From contig DASXTS010000458.1 of NCBI GenBank assembly GCA_036505275.1, forward strand, positions 1 through 12,955: a stretch of 12,955 nt of DNA, written 5' to 3'. The position numbers and the translations under genes were made by a program. The notes under the pieces were generated by a model. The model saw only the letters and a list, made by a program, of their open reading frames with translations. It was not told the DNA's origin and did no database searches. This document shows, piece after piece, positions 5,837-12,060 of this stretch. The stretch is from DASXTS01 sp036505275. GTDB taxonomy: Bacteria; Actinomycetota; Actinomycetes; Mycobacteriales; Pseudonocardiaceae. Numbering within the stretch: the stretch's first letter is position 1; the number at the start of each line of letters is the position of its first letter.

Positions 5837-7858
5837 TCACGGTGGCGGGCAGATCAGCGGCGCGATGCAGGTCAGCGGCGGCCGGATCTCCAGCGGCACG
5901 CCCGTGCTGTCGGACGCCGTACCCAGCACGGCGGTGATCGTGGCGCTGGACCGCACGGTCGTGTGCGCGGAGAGCCGCAGCCGCCAGACGGCGTCCTCAC
6001 CGGGGGTGAGGGTGGCGGTGCACCGCACGAGCCGGGTGCCGGCGCGCGGCTGGCAGCCGCTCCAGAAGTCGTACACGTAGACGTGCTCCGGCAGGGTCAC
6101 GGTGGCGGTCACCTGGCCGGAGCTGCGGCCGGTGTCGGCGGCTCTGATGTACAGCTCGGCGTGCCATGGCACCGGCTGGTGCACCCAGGCCTGGACGTCC
6201 ACCGCATCGGGGGAGCGGATGACCACCCGGATGGGTGCGAGCCCGATCTCCAACCGCGTCCCGGCGCTCACCGAGCCGGTCAGCTGCCCGCCGGCGGCGC
6301 CCTGCCCGGCGCGCAGGCTGAACACGAACGTGACCCGCTCGCCGGGGTCGACGCCGCGGCCGGTGGTGCATCGGACGGTTCCGCTGCTCCCGTTACACGA
6401 CACGTCGCCGCCCTGGGCCGTCGCCGTGGCGGTCGAACCGGACTCCACCGCGGTGCCCGACGCGGTGGCGGTGATCCCGGTCGGCAGGGTGAGCCGCACC
6501 ACCACCGGATCGGACCTGGCGCTGCCGGTGTTGCGCACGGCGATCGGCAGCGACACGGGGTCGCCGCCGACCACCAACTCGATCGGCGCGGTCGGCGAGC
6601 TGGCGGCCAGGGCCACGCCGGCCGCGCTCGTCGCCGCCGGAGCGGGCGCGGCCGGCTGATCTGCCGCCGGTGCGGACGCACCGGGCGGTTCGGTCGGGAC
6701 GTCCGGCGAGGACGGCGGCGAGGACGGCGCCGGCGACGACGACCCGGGTGACGACGGACCGGGTGACGATGGAGCCGGTGACGGCGGCGACGGTGGCACG
6801 GCAGGCGGTCGCGCCGGGCTGGTGGCCGCCATTGGCGGCGCTGTGGCCGTGTTCGGCACGGCCGGCTCGACCGGTCCGGCGAGCAGCCCCACCGCGATCG
6901 CGGCCGCCAGCGCCCCGGCCGACCCGGCGACGGCGACCAATTGCCGCGGCGCACTGGCGATCGCCCCGCCGAGGCCGCTACCGCCGCCGGAGGACGTCCC
7001 GCCACCGCCGGCCGCGATGGTCGCCACCGTCCCCACGGTCGCGGCGGTCGCCTTTGCGCCGGAGCTGGCCAGGTAGGCCGCGGCGGCGGTGCCAAGCACC
7101 AGTGGGGCGACGAAGGCCCGCAGCCCGCCGTTGACGTCGGCGAGCTCGGCGGCCAGCGCGCGGCACCGGTCGCACTCGTCGAGGTGCTGCTCCACCTGCG
7201 CGGTCTCCCGCTTGGACAGGCCGTCGCGGGTCCACGCGCCGAGCCGGTCGACCGCGGCCTGGCAGCGGTCCAGCTCACCGCCGGCCGCCGCCGTGTCGGC
7301 CAGGTGGACCTGCAGGTAGGCCTGCCGCAGCCCCTCGCGTGCCCGGTAGGCAAGGGCCGACACGCCGTTCGGGCTGAGCCCGAGCAACGTCGCCACCTCG
7401 GCCGGCGCCTGCCCCTCGATCTCGGTGTACCAGAGCACGGCCTGCCAGCGCTCCGGCAGCGTGGCGAAGGCCCTGGCGGCGAGCGAGCGCTCCAGCCCGG
7501 CGACCGCGGTGTCGGCGAACGGCACCCCGGGGTCGAAGGCGGCGACGTCGTCGGAGAACTCGACCTTGCGGTCACGCCTGGTGCGGTCGTAGGCGCCGTG
7601 CCGCAGCGCGGTGAGCAGATAGGCCCGGAACGCGGTGTCCGGCCCGCCGCCGGATCGCAGCGTGACCAGCAGCTTGGCGAACGCCTCGGACACGAGGTCA
7701 TCGACCTCCGCCGTGCTGCGCGTGAGCTGCCTGGCCAGGTTGTAGGCAGCGGCGCGGTGCCGCGCGTACAGCAGGGCGTAGGCGTCTGCGGAGCCCGCCC
7801 GGACGGCCGTGATCAGCTCGGCGTCGCTGGGCTGCTCCTGTGCTGGCGCGGTCGTCAC
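5837..7858 (-). CDS. ECF sigma factor fused to zinc-finger anti-sigma, membrane and DUF11-like domains
   Basis: The protein has 673 residues, over three times a normal ECF sigma (about 180-200). In order from GTG 7858: sigma region 2 (about 20-95, with VDDLVSEAFAKLL and RAYLLTALRHGAYD); sigma region 4 helix-turn-helix (about 132-185, PERWQAVLWYTEIEG then ATLLGLSPNGVSALAYRAREGL); an anti-sigma zinc-finger-like region (about 205-240) with HLDECDRC (His225, Cys229, Cys232); hydrophobic stretches at about 249-265, 271-283 and 307-328; a Pro/Ser/Ala linker (about 330-410); and two DUF11-like beta domains (about 420-520 and 550-650), each with a cysteine pair (488/497, 602/613). The inferred topology is sigma inside and beta domains outside, making a one-protein sensor. 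Actinobacterial ECF groups with such C-terminal extensions are known (ECF53 as I recall). The start is set by GGGGAGG six bases before GTG 7858; GTG 7876 lies upstream of that site. It is divergent from the GGDEF-like gene. Confidence 0.9.
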   Translation of the reverse strand: MTTAPAQEQPSDAELITAVRAGSADAYALLYARHRAAAYNLARQLTRSTAEVDDLVSEAFAKLLVTLRSGGGPDTAFRAYLLTALRHGAYDRTRRDRKVEFSDDVAAFDPGVPFADTAVAGLERSLAARAFATLPERWQAVLWYTEIEGQAPAEVATLLGLSPNGVSALAYRAREGLRQAYLQVHLADTAAAGGELDRCQAAVDRLGAWTRDGLSKRETAQVEQHLDECDRCRALAAELADVNGGLRAFVAPLVLGTAAAAYLASSGAKATAATVGTVATIAAGGGGTSSGGGSGLGGAIASAPRQLVAVAGSAGALAAAIAVGLLAGPVEPAVPNTATAPPMAATSPARPPAVPPSPPSPAPSSPGPSSPGSSSPAPSSPPSSPDVPTEPPGASAPAADQPAAPAPAATSAAGVALAASSPTAPIELVVGGDPVSLPIAVRNTGSARSDPVVVRLTLPTGITATASGTAVESGSTATATAQGGDVSCNGSSGTVRCTTGRGVDPGERVTFVFSLRAGQGAAGGQLTGSVSAGTRLEIGLAPIRVVIRSPDAVDVQAWVHQPVPWHAELYIRAADTGRSSGQVTATVTLPEHVYVYDFWSGCQPRAGTRLVRCTATLTPGEDAVWRLRLSAHTTVRSSATITAVLGTASDSTGVPLEIRPPLTCIAPLICPPP

Positions 7859-7918
7859 TCGTCCTCCCCGTTCCACAGGTCAGTGTCGCCGACCACGGCC
7901 CAAGTCGAGCCAACGACC

Positions 7919-7950
7919 ACCGTCATGCGTGAACACCGTCATGTGTGAAC
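7919..7950. repeat. Tandem 16-bp direct repeat in the divergent intergenic region
   Basis: ACCGTCATGCGTGAAC (7919-7934) is followed immediately by ACCGTCATGTGTGAAC (7935-7950), one mismatch. It sits between the divergent sigma-factor and GGDEF-like genes, so a regulator-binding site controlling one or both is a reasonable inference. No clean ECF-type -35/-10 pair could be assigned to it. Confidence 0.6.
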
Positions 7951-7974
7951 AACGAGCGCGTCCCATGAACGACT

Positions 7975-7999
7975 CGACCGGATCTTCGGGATCCGGTCG
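7975..7999 (+). promoter_or_regulatory. Perfect 10-bp hairpin in the leader of the GGDEF-like gene
   Basis: CGACCGGATC (7975-7984) and GATCCGGTCG (7990-7999) are exact inverted repeats around a five-base TTCGG loop. The hairpin ends 30 bases before the GTG at 8030. No T-run follows, so it is not a standard intrinsic terminator; an attenuator, an mRNA-stability element or a DNA-binding palindrome are possible. Confidence 0.55.
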
Positions 8000-8029
8000 C
8001 ATCACCGCGTGCTCACGGAAGGTGGCGCA

Positions 8030-8962
8030 GTGCACCGAGCCGTCCCGCTCCCGCGCCAGGGGTCCCATCGCCGCTGCCCGCATGACCTACGGCAACGCTG
8101 GTGGGCCGCGACGCTGGCCGCCGGCTGGCCGTATCCCGGCGACTGGGGCGTCTCGGCAGTGGACGCGGTGTGCGAGGCGAGCGCCGACGGCCGCGATCCG
8201 ATCCAGGCCATCGGCTCGCTCGGCCGGGCCCGCGCGCGGGCCGGGGCCGGGCTCGGCGAGACTTTGCGCGACGTCGCCGCGCTCTACAGCGTGCTGCTGG
8301 CGCTGGATCGGCCGGCGTTGGGTCGGCCGGCGTTGGGTCGGCCGGCGCTGGATCGGCCGGCGCTGGATCGGCTGGCAATGGATCGGCCGGCCCAACGTGC
8401 CGCCGCCGAGGGCGAGCCGGTGGTCGTCGACCGGGTGCCCACCAGGCTGGTCAGGGCCGCGGCGATGGGCTGGGCCGAGGTCGCCTCGGACGAGATCGCC
8501 TCGGCTCGCGCCATCGACCAGCTGACCGGCCTGGCCACCGCCTGCTACCTGCGGACCAGGCTCGGCGAGATCTATCGCTGCGCGCAGGCCGAGGGCCGCT
8601 CGGCCGACGACAGCCATGTCCTGGTACTGCTCGCGGTGGACCTGTCCAACACAGCCGGCTGGACCCGGTTCGTGCCCATGCTGCTGGCCGCCGAGGCCAT
8701 CCGCGCCGTGTTCGACGGCGGTCAGACCCATGCGCTGCTCGGACCGTCGATCGCCGCCGTGCTGAGTACGCGCGACGATCGGCTGCCGCTGCACACCGGG
8801 CGGCTGCGCCGGCTGGCCAGCGACATGCTGGCCACCGACCCCGATGCGGCCAGCGCCGGCCCGGCCCGGGTGTGGCTGCAGCGGCTACCCGACAGCTACG
8901 GCCGCGCCTGTGACCTGCTCACCCACGTCGGCCGCGACCACGGTTACGCTGCCCCGCCATAG
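8030..8962 (+). CDS. Degenerate GGDEF-like protein, probably non-catalytic
   Basis: The protein has 310 residues. An N-terminal region (about 20-95, beginning RWWAATLAAGWPYPGDW) of unknown function is followed by a pentapeptide repeat (about 93-122, D/G-R-P-A-L). A C-terminal domain (about 155-280) opens with DQLTGLATACYLRTRLGEIY, the usual entry to a diguanylate cyclase GGDEF domain. The later core reads VLLAVDLSNTAGWTRF, and where GGDEF should stand there is LLGPSIAAVL, so cyclic-di-GMP synthesis is unlikely. It may bind a nucleotide or act as a structural remnant. GTG 8030 is chosen because GGAAGGTGG (8017-8025) lies just upstream; GTG 8009 is in frame but has no such site. The stop overlaps the purK start by one base (TAGTG), implying translational coupling with purine synthesis. 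No signal peptide or membrane segment is seen. Confidence 0.7.
   Translation: MHRAVPLPRQGSHRRCPHDLRQRWWAATLAAGWPYPGDWGVSAVDAVCEASADGRDPIQAIGSLGRARARAGAGLGETLRDVAALYSVLLALDRPALGRPALGRPALDRPALDRLAMDRPAQRAAAEGEPVVVDRVPTRLVRAAAMGWAEVASDEIASARAIDQLTGLATACYLRTRLGEIYRCAQAEGRSADDSHVLVLLAVDLSNTAGWTRFVPMLLAAEAIRAVFDGGQTHALLGPSIAAVLSTRDDRLPLHTGRLRRLASDMLATDPDAASAGPARVWLQRLPDSYGRACDLLTHVGRDHGYAAPP
8306..8395 (+). repeat. 15-bp in-frame minisatellite (six units)
   Basis: Six consecutive 15-base units, of the type GATCGGCCGGCGCTG, encode DRPAL, GRPAL, GRPAL, DRPAL, DRLAM and DRPAQ. The first five are nearly identical at the DNA level, so copy number could vary by slippage without breaking the frame. The repeat forms a linker between the N-terminal region and the GGDEF-like domain. 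Confidence 0.85.
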
Positions 8963-10206
8963 TGGACTCGCGAACCGGAACTCCCGTGGTCGGCATGGTC
9001 GGCGCCGGCCAGCTGGCCAGAATGACGCACCAGGCCGCGGTGGCGCTCGGGCAGTCGCTGCGCGTGCTCGCCGACACTGCCAACGACCCGGCCGCTCTGG
9101 TCGCCCGGGACGTGACCGTCGGCAGCTACCGTGACCTGGACACCCTGCGGTCCTTCGCCACCGGCTGCGACGTGCTGACCTTCGATCACGAACACGTGCC
9201 GGCCCCGCACCTGCGGGCGCTCGAGGCCGACGGCGTGACGGTGCGACCCAGCCCAGACGCCCTGCTGCACGCGCAGGACAAGCTGGTGATGCGCCGCCGG
9301 CTGGCCGAGCTGGACCTGCCGGTGCCGCCGTTCACCGCGGTGTCCTCGGTGGCCGACGCCGTGCGGTTCGGCGCCCAGCACGGCTGGCCGTGCGTGCTCA
9401 AGGCCACCCGCGGCGGGTACGACGGGCGCGGCGTGTGGATGCTGAACACCCCGACCGGGGCCCGGCGGGTGGTCGCCGAGCTGCTCGCCGCCGGCACCCC
9501 GCTGCTTGTCGAACAGTGCGTGCCGATGCTCGGTGAGCTGGCCGCCGTGGTCGCCCGCTCGCCGTTCGGGCAGGGCGCAGCCTGGCCCGTGGTGCAGACC
9601 GTGCAGCGGGACGGCATCTGCGTCGAGGTGCTGGCCCCGGCGCCTGGCGTCCCCGCGGAGCTCGCGGTGGCCGCGCATGAGCTGGCGCTGCGGATCGCCA
9701 CCGACCTCGATGTAGTCGGCGTGCTCGCCGTCGAGCTGTTCCACACCGCGGGTGGCCTGGTGGTCAACGAGCTCGCCATGCGACCGCACAACTCGGCGCA
9801 CTGGACCATCGAGGGTTCCCGCACCTCGCAGTTCGAGCAGCACCTACGCGCGGTACTCGACTACCCCCTTGGCTCGCCGTCGCTGGCCGCGCCGGTGACC
9901 GTGATGGCCAACGTGCTGGGCGCCACCTCCCGGCCGGCGATGGCGGTGGACGAGCGGCTGCACCACCTCTTCGCCCGCTTTCCGGACGCCAGGGTGCACC
10001 TCTACGGTAAGCCGGAGCGGCCCCGCCGCAAGATCGGCCACGTCACCCTGCTCGGCGACCGCCTCGCCGACGTCCGCCCCCGCGCCCAGCTCGCCGCCGC
10101 CTGGCTGGCCACTGGCTGCTGGCCGGACCGCTGGCGCCCGTCACGCAACCCGTCACGCAACCCGTTAGGCGACCCGTTAGGCGACGATGTGACATCGCCC
10201 CAGTAG
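8962..10206 (+). CDS. purK: 5-(carboxyamino)imidazole ribonucleotide synthase (PurK)
   Basis: This ATP-grasp enzyme makes N5-CAIR from AIR, bicarbonate and ATP in de novo purine synthesis; PurE uses the product. The sequence shows the N-terminal nucleotide-like fold MVGAGQLARM (residues 12-21), the TFDHEHVPA segment, the ATP-grasp stretch KATRGGYDGRGVW (about 148-160), and the metal/ATP signature NELAMRPHNSAHWTIEG with SQFEQHLRAVLDYPLG after it. GTG 8962 overlaps the preceding stop and has no Shine-Dalgarno site, so translation is probably coupled. The core ends near residue 390. A 23-residue tail (SRNPSRNPLGDPLGDDVTSPQ) is encoded by 12-bp tandem repeats and then by the 47-bp repeat, which supplies the stop codon. 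The tail is atypical and unlikely to matter for catalysis. Neighbours purE and fadE25 match the mycobacterial order. Confidence 0.95.
   Translation: MDSRTGTPVVGMVGAGQLARMTHQAAVALGQSLRVLADTANDPAALVARDVTVGSYRDLDTLRSFATGCDVLTFDHEHVPAPHLRALEADGVTVRPSPDALLHAQDKLVMRRRLAELDLPVPPFTAVSSVADAVRFGAQHGWPCVLKATRGGYDGRGVWMLNTPTGARRVVAELLAAGTPLLVEQCVPMLGELAAVVARSPFGQGAAWPVVQTVQRDGICVEVLAPAPGVPAELAVAAHELALRIATDLDVVGVLAVELFHTAGGLVVNELAMRPHNSAHWTIEGSRTSQFEQHLRAVLDYPLGSPSLAAPVTVMANVLGATSRPAMAVDERLHHLFARFPDARVHLYGKPERPRRKIGHVTLLGDRLADVRPRAQLAAAWLATGCWPDRWRPSRNPSRNPLGDPLGDDVTSPQ
10138..10185 (+). repeat. Four 12-bp tandem units at the purK 3' end
   Basis: The units are CCGTCACGCAAC twice (10138-10161) and then CCGTTAGGCGAC twice (10162-10185). 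The two pairs are related to each other (CCGTNANGCNAC). The last six bases of the fourth unit, GGCGAC, are also the first six of the 47-bp repeat. The units encode SRNP, SRNP, LGDP and LGDD at the end of PurK. Confidence 0.85.
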
Positions 10207-10226
10207 AACTGGGGAAATTCCACATC
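10180..10226. repeat. 47-bp dispersed repeat, copy 2
   Basis: The first 14 bases (GGCGACGATGTGAC) and last 16 (GGGGAAATTCCACATC) are identical to copy 1 at 1845-1891; the intervening 17 differ. The orientation is the same. The purK stop TAG (10204-10206) lies in the variable centre. Confidence 0.78.
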
Positions 10227-10231
10227 GTCGC
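10181..10231 (+). repeat. Nested inverted repeat (hairpin) over the purK stop
   Basis: The outer arms GCGACGATGTG (10181-10191) and CACATCGTCGC (10221-10231) are perfectly complementary over 11 bp. Inside, CCCCAG (10198-10203) and CTGGGG (10209-10214) form a second 6-bp stem with a TAGAA loop. The two stems are separated by a symmetric six-by-six internal loop. There is no T-run, so a standard terminator is unlikely. The remaining purK-purE gap (to 10310) holds only the purE ribosome-binding site as far as can be seen. Confidence 0.8.
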
Positions 10232-10310
10232 GAGCCCGCTGGCCCAACCATCCTGCGCATGAGTGCCGCCCCCGGCCGCCTCGCCCGACGCACACGAGAG
10301 GACCGTGCAC

Positions 10311-10838
10311 ATGGCAGCACAGCCGTTGGTCGGTGTGATCATGGGTAGCGACTCCGACTGGCCTGTGATGTCCGACGCCGCACAGGCGCTGACCGAGTTC
10401 GGGGTGCCGCACCAGGTATCGGTGGTGTCCGCTCACCGGACGCCGCGGCGAATGCTGGAGTTTGCCGAGACCGCCGCCGACCGGGGGCTGCGGGTGATCA
10501 TCGCGGGCGCCGGGGGAGCGGCACACCTGCCGGGCATGGTCGCGGCGGCCACCGTGCTGCCGGTGATCGGCGTGCCCGTGCCGCTGCGCCACCTCGACGG
10601 GCTGGACTCGCTGCTGTCCATCGTGCAGATGCCGGCCGGGGTGCCAGTGGCCACCGTATCGGTCGGTGGCGGGCGCAATGCCGGGCTGCTCGCGGTGCGC
10701 ATCCTGGCCGCGTCCGACCCCGCGCTGCGGACCGCGCTGGCCGCGTTCCAGCAACGGTTGCACGACCTCGTCCTGGAGCGCGACGCCGCGCTCAACGCCG
10801 ACCTGTCGGGCAGCGCACAAGCCGCAGCGCCCGAATAG
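10311..10838 (+). CDS. purE: N5-carboxyaminoimidazole ribonucleotide mutase (PurE, class I)
   Basis: PurE converts N5-CAIR to CAIR, the step after PurK. From ATG 10311 the protein is 175 residues, normal for class I PurE. Family motifs are GVIMGSDSDWPVM (about 8-20, phosphate/CAIR site), the SAHRTPRRM segment (about 42-50), and IIAGAGGAAHLPGMVAA (about 63-79), with the expected histidines in SAHRTP and GAAHLPG. PVIGVPVP and SLLSIVQMPAGVPVATVSVGG follow. ATG 10311 is chosen because GAGAGGA ends eight bases upstream; GTG 10305 is in frame but too close to that site. It is 104 bases after purK and 23 bases before fadE25, so these genes are probably cotranscribed, unless the hairpin at the purK end reduces readthrough. 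Confidence 0.96.
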   Translation: MAAQPLVGVIMGSDSDWPVMSDAAQALTEFGVPHQVSVVSAHRTPRRMLEFAETAADRGLRVIIAGAGGAAHLPGMVAAATVLPVIGVPVPLRHLDGLDSLLSIVQMPAGVPVATVSVGGGRNAGLLAVRILAASDPALRTALAAFQQRLHDLVLERDAALNADLSGSAQAAAPE

Positions 10839-10848
10839 TGGGATAACC

Positions 10849-10861
10849 TATTGTTTCGGCT
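10849..10861 (+). promoter_or_regulatory. Candidate -10 box and dyad before fadE25
   Basis: TATTGT (10849-10854) fits TANNNT and is seven bases before GTG 10862, which has no Shine-Dalgarno site; a leaderless fadE25 transcript is possible in addition to readthrough from purE. An overlapping dyad, AATAG (10834-10838) and CTATT (10848-10852), spans the purE stop and could be an operator. Confidence 0.4.
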
Positions 10862-12016
10862 GTGGACCCCGACTTCGGTATCTACCGCCTCGCCGAGGAG
10901 CACGACGCCCTTCGGGAGGCCGTCCGCTCGCTGGCCGAGAAGGAGATCGCGCCGCACGCCGCGGCCGTCGACGCGGAGAGCCGCTTCCCCGCTGAGGCGC
11001 GGACCGCGCTGACCAAGGCCGGCCTGCACGCCGTGCACATCCCGGACGAGTACGGCGGTCAGGGCGCCGACTCGGTGGCCACCTGCATCGTGATCGAGGA
11101 GGTGGCCCGGGTATGCGCCTCCTCGTCGCTGATCCCGGCCGTGAACAAGCTCGGCACCATGCCGATCCTGCTCTCCGGCTCCGAGACGCTGAAGCGGCTC
11201 GTGCTGTCGGCGGTTGCGGCCGGCGAGAGCTGCTCCTACGCCCTCTCCGAACGCGACGCCGGCTCGGACGCCGCCGCCATGCGCACCCGCGCCCGGCTGG
11301 ATGGCGACCACTGGGTGCTCAACGGCACCAAGGCGTGGATCACCAACGCCGGTGAGTCGACCTGGTACACCGTCATGGCCGTGACCGAGCCCGGCAAGGG
11401 CCCGAACGGGATCAGCGCGTTCGTCGTGCACCGCGACGACCCGGGCTTCAGCGTCGGCTCCAAGGAGCGCAAGCTCGGCATCAAGGGCTCGCCCACGTGC
11501 GAGATCCACTTCGAGGGCTGTACCGTCCCGATCGACCGGATCATCGGCGAGCCCGGCACCGGATTCAGGACCGCCCTGGCAACCCTTGATCACACCCGCC
11601 CGACCATCGGCGCGCAGGCCGTCGGCATCGCGCAGGGTGCCTTGGACGCCGCCATCGACTACGTGCGCCAGCGCCGCCAGTTCGGCAAGGCCATCGCCGA
11701 CTTCCAGGGCGTCCAGTTCATGCTCGCCGACATGGCCATGAAGGTCGAGGCGGCCCGTCACATGGTCTACGTCGCCGCCGCCCGAGCCGAGCGCCGCGAG
11801 CCCAACCTCGGCTTCATCTCCGCCGCCGCCAAGTGCTTCGCTTCCGACGTCGCCATGTCGGTGACCACCGATGCCGTGCAGCTCTTCGGCGGCGCCGGCT
11901 ACACCCAGGACTTCCCGGTCGAACGAATGATGCGCGACGCGAAGATCACCCAGATCTACGAGGGCACCAACCAGATCCAGCGCGTGGTGATGTCCCGAGC
12001 GCTCCTCAGGGGCTAG
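10862..12016 (+). CDS. fadE25: Acyl-CoA dehydrogenase, FadE25 type
   Basis: This FAD-dependent acyl-CoA dehydrogenase of 384 residues is very similar to mycobacterial FadE25 (Rv3274c): shared stretches include EYGGQGADSVATCIVIEEVA, ERKLGIKGSPT, IIGEPGTGF, ALATLDHTRPTIGAQAVGI, FGGAGYTQDFPVER and YEGTNQIQRVVMSRALLR. The YALSERDAGSDAA segment is the FAD/substrate-binding region, and Glu367 in YEGTNQ is the expected catalytic base. The exact acyl substrate of FadE25-type enzymes is not settled. GTG 10862 gives the N-terminus VDPDFGIYRLAEEHDALR, which aligns well with the family start. It follows purE by 23 bases, the same fadE25-purE-purK order as in Mycobacterium. It is clearly different from the AcdH-type enzyme at 4663 and not a recent duplicate. 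It converges on the integrase relic. Confidence 0.93.
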   Translation: MDPDFGIYRLAEEHDALREAVRSLAEKEIAPHAAAVDAESRFPAEARTALTKAGLHAVHIPDEYGGQGADSVATCIVIEEVARVCASSSLIPAVNKLGTMPILLSGSETLKRLVLSAVAAGESCSYALSERDAGSDAAAMRTRARLDGDHWVLNGTKAWITNAGESTWYTVMAVTEPGKGPNGISAFVVHRDDPGFSVGSKERKLGIKGSPTCEIHFEGCTVPIDRIIGEPGTGFRTALATLDHTRPTIGAQAVGIAQGALDAAIDYVRQRRQFGKAIADFQGVQFMLADMAMKVEAARHMVYVAAARAERREPNLGFISAAAKCFASDVAMSVTTDAVQLFGGAGYTQDFPVERMMRDAKITQIYEGTNQIQRVVMSRALLRG

Positions 12017-12060
12017 ATCGGCGATCTTGACCCAGTGCGACCATGGCGTGGCTTCCATGA

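Noticed and set aside
6280..7701. 473-codon Arg/Pro-rich frame overlapping the sigma fusion on the same strand
   Set aside because: It is an out-of-frame reading of the sigma gene, dominated by Arg and Pro, without motifs.
7925..7948. Seven-codon mini-ORF (MREHRHV) in the 16-bp tandem repeat
   Set aside because: It has no ribosome-binding site and is explained by the repeat sequence; a leader peptide role is not supported.
8306..8395. CRISPR-like array
   Set aside because: The 15-bp units are contiguous without spacers and in frame with a protein; it is a minisatellite.
1845..10226. The two 47-bp repeats as ends of one 8.4-kb transposon
   Set aside because: The repeats are in direct, not inverted, orientation, contain different centres, and enclose housekeeping genes with no transposase.
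10181..10231. Intrinsic terminator after purK
   Set aside because: The hairpin is strong but no T-rich tract follows, and purE lies just downstream on the same strand.
10433..12058. 541-codon minus-strand open frame opposite purE and fadE25
   Set aside because: The opposite strand encodes full-length, easily recognised PurE and FadE25; the antisense product is low complexity.
12001..12060. Attachment site for the integrase at the end of fadE25
   Set aside because: There is no tRNA gene, and no second copy of this sequence was seen in the window; only short dyads such as GATCGGCGATC are present.
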